Source: Bin127 sp965203505 (lineage in GTDB: Bacteria > Chloroflexota > Dehalococcoidia > Lucifugimonadales > Lucifugimonadaceae). Taken from it: DNA of 64,000 bases. Below, piece by piece: positions 25,652-35,015 of the stretch (position 1 is its first letter; the number at the start of each line of letters is the position of its first letter). Made by a program: the position numbers and the translations under genes. Location of the stretch: assembly GCA_965203505.1 (NCBI GenBank), contig OZ241880.1:2418001-2482000 (forward strand). Direction: 5' to 3'. The notes under the pieces are model-generated. The model was not told the origin of the DNA. It searched no databases and saw only the letters and a program-made list of their open reading frames with translations.

Positions 25652-26191
25652 ATGATGCGCGCACCGATAGAAGATAGCTACTGGGTGGTGCCGGGCAAGT
25701 TGCTCGCCGGCGAGTATCCGCGGGCACGTTTCAATCGTGACTCGGCGGTTAAACTCGCGAAGTTCGCTGATGCTGGTGTCACATCGTTCGTAAACCTCAC
25801 GCACGACTACGAACTTTCGCCTTACGAAGAATGGCTCGATGACGAAACTCAATCCCATCAGCGGTTCCCTATCCGGGACGCAGACATTCCGCATTCCAAA
25901 GAGTTCACTGAGGCAATCCTCGACGCCATCGACGCCGAATTAGAAGCTGGTAACACTGTGTACGTGCATTGCTTCGGTGGGATCGGACGCACCGGTACGA
26001 TCATCGGCTGTTGGCTGGCGAGACATCCGGAAGTCGCCGCGCCGGGTTCGGCGCTCGAACGACTTCGACAACTATGGTCACAATGCTCAAAATCAGCGTT
26101 CACAACTTCACCGGAAACGTTAGAGCAAGCGGAGTACGTCCGTGACTGGGAAGCCTGTCTTAACTCTGAAGGCGAATCGTCCAATACGTAG
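25652..26191 (+). CDS. Dual-specificity-like protein phosphatase
   Basis: The 179-residue protein holds the cysteine phosphatase P-loop YVHCFGGIGRTGT (HCx5R-T) at about residues 105-117. The upstream aspartate-rich loop (FPIRDADIPHS) may supply the general acid. The N-terminus WVVPGKLLAGEYPRA resembles the opening of plant/bacterial DSP-like and tyrosine phosphatases. Two ATGs (25652, 25655) are possible. It sits four bases after purL, so is probably cotranscribed, but no functional link to purine synthesis is known to me. The substrate could be protein or a phosphoinositide/nucleotide. Confidence 0.78.
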   Translation: MMRAPIEDSYWVVPGKLLAGEYPRARFNRDSAVKLAKFADAGVTSFVNLTHDYELSPYEEWLDDETQSHQRFPIRDADIPHSKEFTEAILDAIDAELEAGNTVYVHCFGGIGRTGTIIGCWLARHPEVAAPGSALERLRQLWSQCSKSAFTTSPETLEQAEYVRDWEACLNSEGESSNT

Positions 26192-26258
26192 AATTGAATC
26201 AATGAGTTGGCACCTTCGAATCGTGTTCGCCGAACTCCGACTCTGAACTAATCACACC

Positions 26259-27563
26259 ATGCCTTCCTACCACGTCTGGACAGTTGGATGTCAGATGAAC
26301 ATGTCAGACTCGGAGCGGTTGGGCGCGGGTATGAATGGCCTCGGCCTCGATCTGATTGACAAACCGGAAGACGCCGATGTCGTGGTGCTCAACACTTGCG
26401 TTGTGCGCCAATCCGCCGAGGACACCGCGACGGGGATGCTCGGAAAACTTAAGAGGGTCAAGGATGCCGATCCGGACCGCATGATCGTCGTGATGGGGTG
26501 CATGGTCGGGCCGTCGGACGCTGATTTGAAGCGCCGTTTCCCTCAGGTCGATTTATGGGCGCGCCCACAGGACTTCACACCGATCCTTGAAACGGTCGCG
26601 GTGCGACACGGCATAGCGAACGGCGATCTCGACGGCTGTTTGGCGAACCTCGTTCCGAATGATCCCAAAGTCGCAACGTTCGTCCCGATTACCCACGGAT
26701 GCGACAAGTTCTGCACGTTCTGCATAATCCCCTACCGCCGTGGGCGCGAGACCAGCAGGCCATTGGCGGAACTCGTCGACGAGGCTAAGATGCTAGTCCA
26801 ACGAGGCGTAAAGGAAATCACGCTGCTTGGGCAGAACGTCGATTCGTACGGTCACGACCTCGATGACCGCAAAGACTTGGCCGACCTAATGGAGGCGATA
26901 CAAGAGGTCGACGGGATCGAACGCATCCGATTTCTCACGTCGCATCCGAACGATATGTCGACCCGGATCATCCAATCCATCGCCGATCTACCGAAGGTCT
27001 GCGAAACGGTCAACCTGCCGTTCCAAGCAGGCGATGATGTCGTTCTAGCCAACATGCGACGCGGGTACACACGGGACCAATACCTGGAGAAGATCGACGA
27101 AATCCGAGACATCCTCGGCGACGGCGTCGCGCTGACCACCGATGTGATCGTCGGTTTCCCCGGCGAGGACGAAGAACGGTTCCAGAACACCATGGACATT
27201 GTGGAACGAGTACGTTTCGACAAGGTGCACTCCGCTGCCTACAGCGAACGTCCGGGAACTGTTGCCTCACGAAAATTCCCAGATACGATTTCCCAGAGTG
27301 AGAAAAAGCGACGACATCAGCATCTCGACGCTGTACAATGTGCTATCCAAACGGAGAAACACGCTGGTTTGATTGGCAGTTTCACCGACATTCTTGTAGA
27401 GGGCCAAAAGCGAGGCCGCACGTTCGGTAGGAACCGAAACGACAAGATCGTTTACCTAAATGGCGACGCACATTCTGACTGCACCGCTCGCGTCGGAGAG
27501 ACGATAAAGGTCGAAGTGACCGAAGCGACCCCGTGGTCGTTAGTCGGTCAACCAGTCAACTAA
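26259..27563 (+). CDS. miaB: tRNA-2-methylthio-N6-dimethylallyladenosine synthase
   Basis: A radical-SAM methylthiotransferase acting on A37 of tRNAs. The 434-residue protein has the N-terminal UPF0004 domain with three cluster cysteines (C11, C47, C81), then the radical-SAM motif CDKFCTFC (C148, C152, C155), SRPLAELVDEA, and a C-terminal TRAM region ending TPWSLVGQPV. MiaB differs from RimO and MtaB in details such as the THGCDKFCTFCIIPYRRGRE segment, which fits MiaB. nadA follows 24 bases downstream. Confidence 0.92.
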   Translation: MPSYHVWTVGCQMNMSDSERLGAGMNGLGLDLIDKPEDADVVVLNTCVVRQSAEDTATGMLGKLKRVKDADPDRMIVVMGCMVGPSDADLKRRFPQVDLWARPQDFTPILETVAVRHGIANGDLDGCLANLVPNDPKVATFVPITHGCDKFCTFCIIPYRRGRETSRPLAELVDEAKMLVQRGVKEITLLGQNVDSYGHDLDDRKDLADLMEAIQEVDGIERIRFLTSHPNDMSTRIIQSIADLPKVCETVNLPFQAGDDVVLANMRRGYTRDQYLEKIDEIRDILGDGVALTTDVIVGFPGEDEERFQNTMDIVERVRFDKVHSAAYSERPGTVASRKFPDTISQSEKKRRHQHLDAVQCAIQTEKHAGLIGSFTDILVEGQKRGRTFGRNRNDKIVYLNGDAHSDCTARVGETIKVEVTEATPWSLVGQPVN

Positions 27564-27587
27564 CCGGCTGGAATTCAAGGAGGCGAC

Positions 27588-28817
27588 ATGATCTCCATCA
27601 ACACAACGCCGAAGACCATCATACCCATCACCGAACTTGAACAGTCGGCATTCTGCCAGACTGAAGGGAACCTACGCACGAAGACGCTCGAGCAGGAGTT
27701 CCAATCCGGTGTCCGCTGGCAAAAGGTGCCGACGCGATATCTGAAGATGTCGCCGGAACAGGTCGAGGCCGGTATCCGTTACGGGCGGAAAGAGATCGGG
27801 ACCAAAGCCGTCGTGCTTGGTCACCACTATCAACGCGACGACGTCATCCAGTTCGCAGACTTCCGAGGCGATTCTTACCTGTTGTCCAAGCAAGCGGCAG
27901 GCGCGAACGACGCGAAATGGATCATCTTCTGCGGTGTCCACTTCATGGCCGAGACCGCCGATTTGCTGACGGAAAACGACCAAAACGTCATCCTTCCCAA
28001 CATGGCGGCTGGCTGCTCGATGGCCGACATGGCGGCAACCGACGATGTAGAGGACGCTTGGGACGATCTCACCGACGTGCTCGGCGAGGGTGACAACGGG
28101 ATGGCGGAGATGATCCCCATCACCTACATGAACTCCACCGCATCGATAAAAGCGCTTTGCGGTCGGAATGGCGGCTTAGTCTGCACGTCTTCGAACGCCG
28201 ACGCCGCCTACGACTGGGCGCTTGAACGCGGTAAGCGGATTTTCTTCCTGCCGGATCAGCACCTCGGACGCAACACCGGGCTAGCCAAAGGCATCGCGGC
28301 TGAAGACATGGTTGTTTGGAATCCGTTCAAGCCGATGGGCGGTCTTACAGAAGAACAGATTCATGGCTCCAAGGTCGTACTGTGGCAAGGCCATTGCTCA
28401 GTCCACACTCGATTCACGGTCAGGCAGATCGAGGATGCCCGACGGGAAGATCCCGACGTGAACGTTGTAGTGCACCCCGAGTGCGTCCGTGAAGTTGTCG
28501 ACGCCGCCGATTGCTACGGATCGACCGAGTTTATCCGCAAGACTATTGAGGGCGCGCCGTCCGGCACTTCGTGGGCCATCGGAACCGAGATCAATCTGGT
28601 CAACCGCCTGCGAGACGAGAACCCGGACAAACGTGTCTTCTGCCTGGATCCGGTAGTCTGCCCCTGCGCGACGATGTATCGAATTCACCCTGCATACGTG
28701 TTGTGGGTGTTGGAAGGCATCATGGCTGGCGTTGGGATTAACGTGGTGCAGGTCGATTCGGAAACGAAACGCCACGCTTTGGTCGCGCTGGAACGCATGC
28801 TGGAAGTCGGCGGTTAA
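27588..28817 (+). CDS. nadA: Quinolinate synthase
   Basis: NadA condenses iminoaspartate with dihydroxyacetone phosphate in NAD synthesis. The 409-residue form is long-type. The [4Fe-4S] ligands should be the Cys in IIFCGVHFMAETA, the Cys in VHPECVREV and one in DPVVCPCATM. GHHYQRDDVIQFADF and NMAAGCSMADMA are substrate-site motifs. AAGGAGG sits eight bases ahead of the ATG, an excellent ribosome-binding site. The partners nadB and nadC are not in this window. Confidence 0.94.
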   Translation: MISINTTPKTIIPITELEQSAFCQTEGNLRTKTLEQEFQSGVRWQKVPTRYLKMSPEQVEAGIRYGRKEIGTKAVVLGHHYQRDDVIQFADFRGDSYLLSKQAAGANDAKWIIFCGVHFMAETADLLTENDQNVILPNMAAGCSMADMAATDDVEDAWDDLTDVLGEGDNGMAEMIPITYMNSTASIKALCGRNGGLVCTSSNADAAYDWALERGKRIFFLPDQHLGRNTGLAKGIAAEDMVVWNPFKPMGGLTEEQIHGSKVVLWQGHCSVHTRFTVRQIEDARREDPDVNVVVHPECVREVVDAADCYGSTEFIRKTIEGAPSGTSWAIGTEINLVNRLRDENPDKRVFCLDPVVCPCATMYRIHPAYVLWVLEGIMAGVGINVVQVDSETKRHALVALERMLEVGG

Positions 28818-28856
28818 AATCGTTTCCGCTCCGCTCGTCAGGCGATCTTCCAGCAG

Positions 28857-29765
28857 ATGACAAACGGTAACTCAGTCATCGAACTGGACAACCTGACCAA
28901 GTTTTACGGCGATGTCGTAGGCATCCGAGACCTCTCGCTGGATGTGCACGACGGCGAAGTATTCGGTCTGCTCGGACCGAACGGGGCCGGCAAGACAACG
29001 ACGATTCGCCTGATCCTCGATTTCATACGACCTACGTCGGGAAAGATCTCGGTATTCGGGCTCTCACCGCGTTCGGATGGGCTCGCGATCAGGCAACGCG
29101 TCGGTTATCTTCCTGGCGATTTCGTCACGTACGACCACATGACCGGTGGCACGGTAACCGAGTACTTCACTCATCTGCGCCACGCTGAGCCAGTCAAATT
29201 GGAAGCGTTGTGCGAACGTTTCAAATTAGACCTATCTCGAAAAATCGGCGAACTCTCCAAAGGCAACAAGCAGAAGATCGGTCTCGTACAGGCTTTCATG
29301 AACAATCCCGACTTGCTCATCCTAGATGAGCCGACCGCGGGTCTAGATCCCCTGCTCCAACACGAATTTCAAGAGATGATTCGTGAGGAAAAGGAGCAAG
29401 GCAAAACGATATTCATGTCCTCGCACGTCATGTCAGAGGTCGAAGCCATCTGCGATCGCGTCGGCATCATTCGCGACGGAGAGTTGGTAACTCTAGACAC
29501 CGTCTCTCACTTGACGGAGTTGAGTCTTTGGACCGTCGAGGTGGCATTCGCAGATCCGGTTGACGAGCTCATGTTCGACCGTCTGACCGGGGTTAGCGTC
29601 ACGTCAGCATCGGATCGCGGGTTCACACTGTCTGTGAGCGGCAATGGTTCGATGGATGCAGTGATCAAGGCTGCCAGCAAACACCGCGTGGCATCGTTCC
29701 AGAGCGAGCACGCGTCGCTTGAAGATGCCTTTTTGAAGTACTATTCCGACGATGATTCTGAGTAA
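28857..29765 (+). CDS. ABC transporter ATP-binding protein (ABC-2 exporter type)
   Basis: The 302-residue ATPase has Walker A GPNGAGKTTT, the signature LSKGNKQKIG, Walker B LLILDEPTAGLDP and the switch histidine in MSSHVMSEVE. A C-terminal regulatory segment of about 80 residues follows. The family (CcmA/NatA-like) pairs with ABC-2 permeases, and the permease gene begins 15 bases downstream. The cargo is unknown; drug, lipid or sodium exporters share this layout. Confidence 0.9.
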   Translation: MTNGNSVIELDNLTKFYGDVVGIRDLSLDVHDGEVFGLLGPNGAGKTTTIRLILDFIRPTSGKISVFGLSPRSDGLAIRQRVGYLPGDFVTYDHMTGGTVTEYFTHLRHAEPVKLEALCERFKLDLSRKIGELSKGNKQKIGLVQAFMNNPDLLILDEPTAGLDPLLQHEFQEMIREEKEQGKTIFMSSHVMSEVEAICDRVGIIRDGELVTLDTVSHLTELSLWTVEVAFADPVDELMFDRLTGVSVTSASDRGFTLSVSGNGSMDAVIKAASKHRVASFQSEHASLEDAFLKYYSDDDSE

Positions 29766-29780
29766 CCCGTCTACTCAACC

Positions 29781-30569
29781 ATGTATAGCAACGTCTTCCT
29801 CAAAACCCTCCGCGATGGTCGCAGATCGATGTTGCTGTTCGCCCTCGCGCAGTTCGTGTTCGGGATTTATTTGGCGTTGCTCTTCCCGGATATCGGCTCG
29901 AGTTTCGCTCCGATGGTTGAAGATTTTCCGGAGTTCATCCAAGCGTTCGTCGGTAGCGCCGAGGAGTTCGCGACACCTGAAGGTTTCTTCACGGCGGATC
30001 CGTACGGCGTCGTGACGCCGATCGTGATGATAGCGTTGGCCATCAACCGTGGCATGGGTGCGCTGGCAGGCGAAGAGCATGCCCATACGCTCGACCAGCT
30101 ACTCGGCAATCCGATCAGCCGGTCGAGGCTTTACATCCACAAGAGCTTGGCACTAATGGCGGACTGCATTCTCCCTACCGTCGCCGTCGGCGGCGCCATA
30201 CTGCTCGGCGCGGTGATCATGGATTATTCCTTGTCCATATCCGGGCTGTTTCAGATGTCGATCAGCCTTCTGCTTCTGTCTTATGCCGCGGGGTTTTTGG
30301 CCCTCGGCGTAGGCGGTGCCACAGGGAGCAAGAACCTCGCCATCGCCATCCCAGCCGTCATCGCCGTTGTCGGCTATTTGGTGAATATCTTGGTGCCGCT
30401 CATCGAGTCGCTCGAGTTCACCAAATACATCTCAATCCTGCACTACTACATCGGCGACAAGCCCTTCATCAACGGCATTACACCGTGGCACGCAATGGTC
30501 CTCGTCGCCATCGCGGTCGTATCATTTGCGGTCGGTCTGTACCGGTTCGAACGGCGAGACCTAGGTTAG
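29781..30569 (+). CDS. ABC-2 family permease
   Basis: A 262-residue membrane protein with about six hydrophobic spans, an extracytoplasmic loop after the first span (about residues 35-65), and NRGMGALAGEEHAHTLDQLL, the conserved cytoplasmic segment of ABC-2 permeases. It ends FERRDLG, typical of the family. It follows its ATPase by 15 bases and presumably forms the exporter with it as a dimer. Confidence 0.88.
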   Translation: MYSNVFLKTLRDGRRSMLLFALAQFVFGIYLALLFPDIGSSFAPMVEDFPEFIQAFVGSAEEFATPEGFFTADPYGVVTPIVMIALAINRGMGALAGEEHAHTLDQLLGNPISRSRLYIHKSLALMADCILPTVAVGGAILLGAVIMDYSLSISGLFQMSISLLLLSYAAGFLALGVGGATGSKNLAIAIPAVIAVVGYLVNILVPLIESLEFTKYISILHYYIGDKPFINGITPWHAMVLVAIAVVSFAVGLYRFERRDLG

Positions 30570-30582
30570 AGATCGAAAAACG

Positions 30583-30768
30583 ATGTGCAGATTGTCATCG
30601 GAAGTTTTCGTCGCCGCAGGGGGAGGCAGCGCGTTCGCTACGATCGCTACATTCGTAAAAGTGCACTGGGACGCGATCAAGGACCGCAAGGCGTTCAAAG
30701 CCGCGAAGGAACGCGAGCAATCCCGACAATCGGAACGACCCGCTGTGAACGATCAACCATCGGATTGA
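30583..30768 (+). CDS. Possible small protein, unknown
   Basis: A 61-codon frame from ATG 30583, 13 bases after the permease stop. The first half (VFVAAGGGSAFATIATFVKVHW) is weakly hydrophobic; the second is a charged, Lys/Arg/Glu-rich tail (KDRKAFKAAKEREQSRQSE). It could be a small membrane-associated accessory to the ABC exporter, or chance. No family is recognised and no strong ribosome-binding site is present. Confidence 0.35.
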   Translation: MCRLSSEVFVAAGGGSAFATIATFVKVHWDAIKDRKAFKAAKEREQSRQSERPAVNDQPSD

Positions 30769-30775
30769 CCTCTGA

Positions 30776-31816
30776 TCAGCCGGCTATCCCAAGCTCTCGC
30801 ATCATCACCGGCCAAGCATCGTCCGCATAGAACCGATGTCCGCCGTTGCCAACTACTAGGTGACATCTATCAGGTGCTCCCGCTGCTCGATAGATCTCCT
30901 CGAGATCGGAGAAGGCACGCCGCACGCCGTCTACCGGGAACTGCGGATCTTCCTTGCCGCAGACGACAACTACCGGACGCGGCGCGAAAAGCCCCATCAC
31001 ATCGGCATTCTCCGCGAACTGGAGCAGACCGGAAACATAGTTGTCGGCGCAGTGATAGATCGACATGATGGAATCGCGGAATGTGCAGAAGTAGCACGAT
31101 GGCATCGCGTGGGTAATGCGTGGCAGGAGCGCGGCGGAAAAGACGCTGATCGTGCCTCCGCCTGAGTTGCCCACGATCCCGATGCGAGACCAGTCGACAT
31201 CATCCCGGGTTTCGAGGAAGTCGAGGCCGCGGTCGACATCAAAGATACGTTGGCCGATCAATGGCCGTCCGAGCATCAGAGCCTGCATCGTCGCGTCGTG
31301 GCATGGATGGGTCGACACCCACTCTTGACTCAGTTCCCGACGTTCACCGAACGACCGTTGCTCGATGCACAGTGCGCCGATGCCTCGCATCATGCACTGC
31401 AACCCGAAATCTCGATCACCCTCGACCTCCATCGGAATGCTGTTGTCGTCGCGCTCCACTCCGATGGAGTGATGAAAGCCGGTCGTGTGGCCTTGCACAC
31501 AGATGAAGAACGGATAGGGAGGTTCCGCGTTTTCTGGCAAGCACAAGTAAGCGAGGATATCGGACCCGGGTTCGCTGTTCAAGACGAGTTTTTCGATCGT
31601 CCCAAATTCGTGATCTCGTTTCCATAGGGACTGCGGGTTTAGGTCGATTCGATTGCTGTCAGGGAATCCGACGAGTTTGCGGACTTTGGGACGCAATCGG
31701 GCTTGCCAATCGGCTACATCGCCTCCATCGTAGGCCATCGAAGGTTTAACTGTATCCATGAGATGGCGATGGAAAAGGGATGGCGAGAGGGTCAGCTCGG
31801 TGATGGTTGCTGTCAT
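30776..31816 (-). CDS. Alpha/beta hydrolase, dienelactone hydrolase/acetylxylan esterase-like
   Basis: A 346-residue hydrolase. The nucleophile elbow is GNSGGG (G-x-S-x-G) in IGIVGNSGGGTISVF. A later aspartate in VVVVCGKEDPQFPVDGV and a histidine in VGNGGHRFYADD complete a plausible Ser-Asp-His triad. The oxyanion strand is PFFICVQGHTTGFH. The ATG at 31816 is preferred over the 52-codon longer frame, which overlaps the HAD gene. The substrate (ester, lactone or sugar acetate) is unknown. It is convergent with the small frame at 30583 and diverges from the HAD gene. Confidence 0.8.
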   Translation of the reverse strand: MTATITELTLSPSLFHRHLMDTVKPSMAYDGGDVADWQARLRPKVRKLVGFPDSNRIDLNPQSLWKRDHEFGTIEKLVLNSEPGSDILAYLCLPENAEPPYPFFICVQGHTTGFHHSIGVERDDNSIPMEVEGDRDFGLQCMMRGIGALCIEQRSFGERRELSQEWVSTHPCHDATMQALMLGRPLIGQRIFDVDRGLDFLETRDDVDWSRIGIVGNSGGGTISVFSAALLPRITHAMPSCYFCTFRDSIMSIYHCADNYVSGLLQFAENADVMGLFAPRPVVVVCGKEDPQFPVDGVRRAFSDLEEIYRAAGAPDRCHLVVGNGGHRFYADDAWPVMMRELGIAG

Positions 31817-31901
31817 GGCGGCGGGTAGTGGTTGAAGGGGTGTTTCCGAATTATGCCACTCGAACGTGCGCGTAATGCATACTCCAAAGTCGGAGGGAAC
31901 A

Positions 31902-32663
31902 TTGGGTAAGAGCATCCGCGGCCTACTTTTCGACCTAGACAACACGCTCATCGACAGGGAGGCAGCATTCATCCGGTTCGCTTCACGCTTCTACGATGAA
32001 AGACTCCGCGACGCGACATCGATGACGCCGGACGAAGTTGTCGCCAAGATGGTCGAATGGGACGATGATGGCTACGCTGACCGCGCGGCGATGTTCGCGA
32101 AGTGGGCTGACGAGTGGCCCGAAGCTAGGCTCGAACCGGAGCGGTTGCTACCTTGGTACCGCTCGGAGATGAAACAACACGTGGAAGCGGATGCTGATGT
32201 CAACGGTCTTCTTGCCGATCTAAACAAGCATCGAGTACCGTGGGGCATCGTCACCAACGGAAATACGACAAGTCAACACGTCGCCTGTCGGGTAGCGGGT
32301 CTCGATCAACTCGCCCAGTTCATCATCGTTTCGGAAGCGGTTGGTTATAAGAAACCGGATCCGAGGATTTTTCGCGACGCACTGAAACTAACCGGACTCT
32401 CGTCTCCTGAACACGTCTTATTCGTAGGTGATAACCCTCACGCCGACATCGACGGAGCCAAACGGTTCGGAATGCAGACCGCGTGGGTCCGGCGCGGTCG
32501 GCAATTCCCCGACGATCTCCAACCGCCAGATTACGTCGTTGATCATGTTGCGGAATTGACTAACATTCCCGTCATTCCAGCACCCGCTTGCGTCATTCCC
32601 GCGCGTCCTCGTCATTCCGGCGAAAGCCGGAATCCAGAGGGGCGGTACGGCGGAGCAGTATAG
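31902..32663 (+). CDS. HAD-superfamily hydrolase with repeat-derived C-terminal tail
   Basis: All four HAD motifs are visible: FDLDNTL (motif I), VTNGN (II), KKPDPRIF (III) and GDNPHADIDGA (IV), with a helical cap after motif I. It is probably a phosphoglycolate/nucleotidase-type phosphatase. GGAGGG at 31892-31897 supports TTG 31902; GTG 31866 and ATG 31875 are alternatives. After VVDHVAELTN the frame runs through inserted R4-type repeats, adding about 30 residues (PARPRHSGESRNPEG) that are repeat translation. The native stop appears to have been displaced by the repeat. Confidence 0.82.
   Translation: MGKSIRGLLFDLDNTLIDREAAFIRFASRFYDERLRDATSMTPDEVVAKMVEWDDDGYADRAAMFAKWADEWPEARLEPERLLPWYRSEMKQHVEADADVNGLLADLNKHRVPWGIVTNGNTTSQHVACRVAGLDQLAQFIIVSEAVGYKKPDPRIFRDALKLTGLSSPEHVLFVGDNPHADIDGAKRFGMQTAWVRRGRQFPDDLQPPDYVVDHVAELTNIPVIPAPACVIPARPRHSGESRNPEGRYGGAV
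32571..32640 (+). repeat. R4 repeat cluster at the 3' end of the HAD gene
   Basis: Three GTCATTCC starts occur in a row: two truncated (CGTCATTCCAG near 32571 and CGTCATTCCCGCG near 32591) and one complete hairpin element at 32611-32640 ending AATCCAGAGG. They lie inside the reading frame of the HAD gene and supply its last residues. Confidence 0.8.
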
Positions 32664-32722
32664 AAAGCACACATGGCAAACCATTGGCAATAAGCCCAGG
32701 GCAAACATCCCGCCGAACCACC

Positions 32723-33555
32723 ATGCCACCCATAAGCAAATACGCAAGTTCTATCCGTTGCAGATTCGTCACGTTCTACTGCGCCATCAGTGGCATGATC
32801 GGCAAATCTTACCGCGCCATCCGCGACCGATAGCCCGTTCTGACAATCACCATCTTGGGTATCTGCGCGCCTGTCTACGCGATGGCATGGTGCCTCGATG
32901 CATTTAACAATGTCGCCGCCAACATCGCTATCACAGGCATCGTCTCAGCCATGCCTATCATCCGGCTTTTCTCGCCATCAGAGCGATTAACTTGCAAGAG
33001 CCTTATCGTTTGGCTTTCGGTTTTTTCGTAGCTCGCATTAGTGCTTCTTGTCGGCGAAGAGTACGATTGGCAGTTCTTGTCATTCAGCGTGCTACTCATT
33101 CTTTTCGCTTTGCCGTATGGTTGGGTGTTCTGGCAAATCCTTCGGCACGAGTGGCTTCTGTATGTGGGGTTCGGACTTGCGCTGGCCGCGGCGATGATCT
33201 ATTGGATCGCTACGTTGGCGATCAACGAAAAGGTTTCGACCTCCTGCTGTTGACATTGCCTATCCTCCTTGCCGGCGGCGTATTTTGGGCACCCGTAGCG
33301 TCGCTGACATTGCAATTCGCTCGTAGACACAAGAAGCGCATGATTTCCGGACCTGGTACCCAGGCTTTGGCGATGACGATGTTGTTTTTCCCTGTCTTTC
33401 TCGTCGCGCTAACCCTTCCCGAAGACCTAGGTCTCAGTGCAACATGGTCAAATGTGTCATTGGCATTGATAGGTCTCTTTTTGAGCGGAGTGATCTCAGA
33501 ACCTGTGCGACGCTTTTTCGTCGAATGGGGAAACATGGCTCCATGCAAAAACTAA
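32723..33555 (+). pseudogene. Degraded multi-span membrane protein
   Basis: From ATG 32723 a hydrophobic protein can be followed to 33555 only by passing two in-frame TAG codons (32831-32833 and 33029-33031) and one frameshift near 33225-33240 (AINEK in one frame continues as GFDLLLLTLPI in another). About six hydrophobic spans are recoverable, among them LVLLVGEEYDWQFLSFSVL and MTMLFFPVFLVALTLP. I do not recognise the family. Three lesions in 830 bases argue for a true pseudogene rather than a sequencing slip. Confidence 0.65.
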
Positions 33556-33776
33556 TACTCTTCAATCGCATCGACGACATTCAGAACCCATGACCAACGC
33601 CCCGGCATCGGTACACGCTTGAAAGCTGGTGTCCGCGAACCCCCATCTCCACGCGTCGTCCCAACGCCACCTAATTCTTTATTCTGATCAGCGCCTCTTG
33701 GTCGATTGAACCTGTTATGGCGGAAGCGAAGGCTGGCGATTATCGAGCTAGAGTTTGACGATTCGGACTGGGCCTA

Positions 33777-34619
33777 TCATGCTTGAGGATTGCGGTCGCG
33801 CCAATCATAGTAATCGTCGCAGTACTCGCGGTTGGTCTGGAATCTGGTGGTCCTCCCGTACCATTCGCGTTGTTTGTCATCTCCGAAACGCGCAAAGTAA
33901 TGGCGGACAGACATAATCCAGTAGAGAGTAGCAGCGGGGAGTTCTTTACCCTCATAGAAGTCGCAAACCTGATGGATGCTTACAAAATTGTCGTTGTCAG
34001 TGTCGATCTTGTCAAACTCGTCATCCAAATCCTTTACAGAGACGTCGATCGGCACTTCTCGCGTAATTTCAACTTGGACTGTTACCGGGATTTCGCGGGT
34101 GACGGTGACTGGTATTTCCCTAGTGACTTCGACTTGCACCGTTGCCGGAATTTCCCTGACGACCTCACGCGTGGCTTCGACCTCGACAGTTACCGGGACT
34201 TCGCGGGTGATGTAAACCTCACGAGTCACGGCCACTTCGACTTGGCGTGTGACCTCGACTTCGCGCGTGGCTTCAACTTCGACAGTTACGGGTACTTCGC
34301 GCGTGGCTTCAACTTCAACAGTTACTGGAACTGGTACCTCGCGCACGGTTTCGATCTCGACGGTTACGGGAACTTCGAGTGTGACGATGACTTCACGCTC
34401 AACTTCTACGGTTACTGGGACTTGGATTTCGCGCGTGGCTTCGGCTTCGACAGTTACGGGGACTTCAACAGTTTGTCCGGGCTGTGTGCAAGCCACCAAG
34501 ATCGCGATGGATAACAAGCCCGTTGCAACAGCTAGCGACAGGATGATGGTGTTCAACCACCACATAGAGCGGTTGATTCGCCCTGTTGGGTTGAAATAAA
34601 GGTTAGGCAGTCGGTCCAC
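33777..34619 (-). CDS. Lipoprotein-like protein with V-x-V-T-V-E-V repeats and EF-hand-like tail
   Basis: A 280-residue protein. GTG 34619 is preceded by GGAGG seven bases away. Residues about 20-43 form a hydrophobic segment ending in LVAC (41-44), a possible lipobox. Residues about 50-192 are a low-complexity array of VPVTVEVEATREV-like units with a beta-prone alternation of Val/Thr and charged residues. The C-terminal 85 residues are non-repetitive and contain DTDNDNFVSIHQ (206-217), an EF-hand-like loop with Gln at the last ligand. Such repeat stalks are frequent in Chloroflexota surface lipoproteins (my recollection). It is probably an anchored extracellular stalk with a small calcium-binding head. 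Confidence 0.72.
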   Translation of the reverse strand: MDRLPNLYFNPTGRINRSMWWLNTIILSLAVATGLLSIAILVACTQPGQTVEVPVTVEAEATREIQVPVTVEVEREVIVTLEVPVTVEIETVREVPVPVTVEVEATREVPVTVEVEATREVEVTRQVEVAVTREVYITREVPVTVEVEATREVVREIPATVQVEVTREIPVTVTREIPVTVQVEITREVPIDVSVKDLDDEFDKIDTDNDNFVSIHQVCDFYEGKELPAATLYWIMSVRHYFARFGDDKQREWYGRTTRFQTNREYCDDYYDWRDRNPQA

Positions 34620-35015
34620 AGTAGCGCCTCCCCCGTGACTAGAGACAACGTTTCAACCACGAGACGTTACCCGGTTAAGCCGAACAAAGGGAGGCACGGC
34701 ATCCGTGCCTCGTCACCGTTCGGCTGTAGCGGTGGTTCGCTCAGAATCTGCCGGGCGTGATCGTGATATACGTGTCTACGATCCGTCTCGTGGTTGCAGT
34801 TAATCCTACACGTTTCCAGAGAACGGATAACGCCCCTCGGTTGCTGGAACGACGATCTCGGAAGTACGTGAAAATGGTTCGCCAGTTGGCTCGGTTTACG
34901 GTCCTGTCGATCACATCAAGGGTTTTCTAGACTTGGATCTGATATTCGAATAGACGAACCGGACTTCGGCGGTTATCTCGCCGGAATCGTCACAAGCGGG
35001 TGAAATTTGAAATCT
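34620..35015. other. Intergenic region with a perfect hairpin
   Basis: No gene is visible over about 395 bases. It contains the leader of the repeat lipoprotein at the left. At 34691-34711 there is a perfect nine-base-pair inverted repeat, GAGGCACGG-CAT-CCGTGCCTC, with no following T tract, so it is not a classical terminator. I found none of the dispersed repeats R1 to R4 here. Confidence 0.55.

Noticed and set aside
33783..34514. Plus-strand frames opposite the repeat lipoprotein
   Set aside because: Repetitive DNA keeps several frames open. The minus-strand frame has a ribosome-binding site, a signal segment and a plausible tail domain; the others do not.
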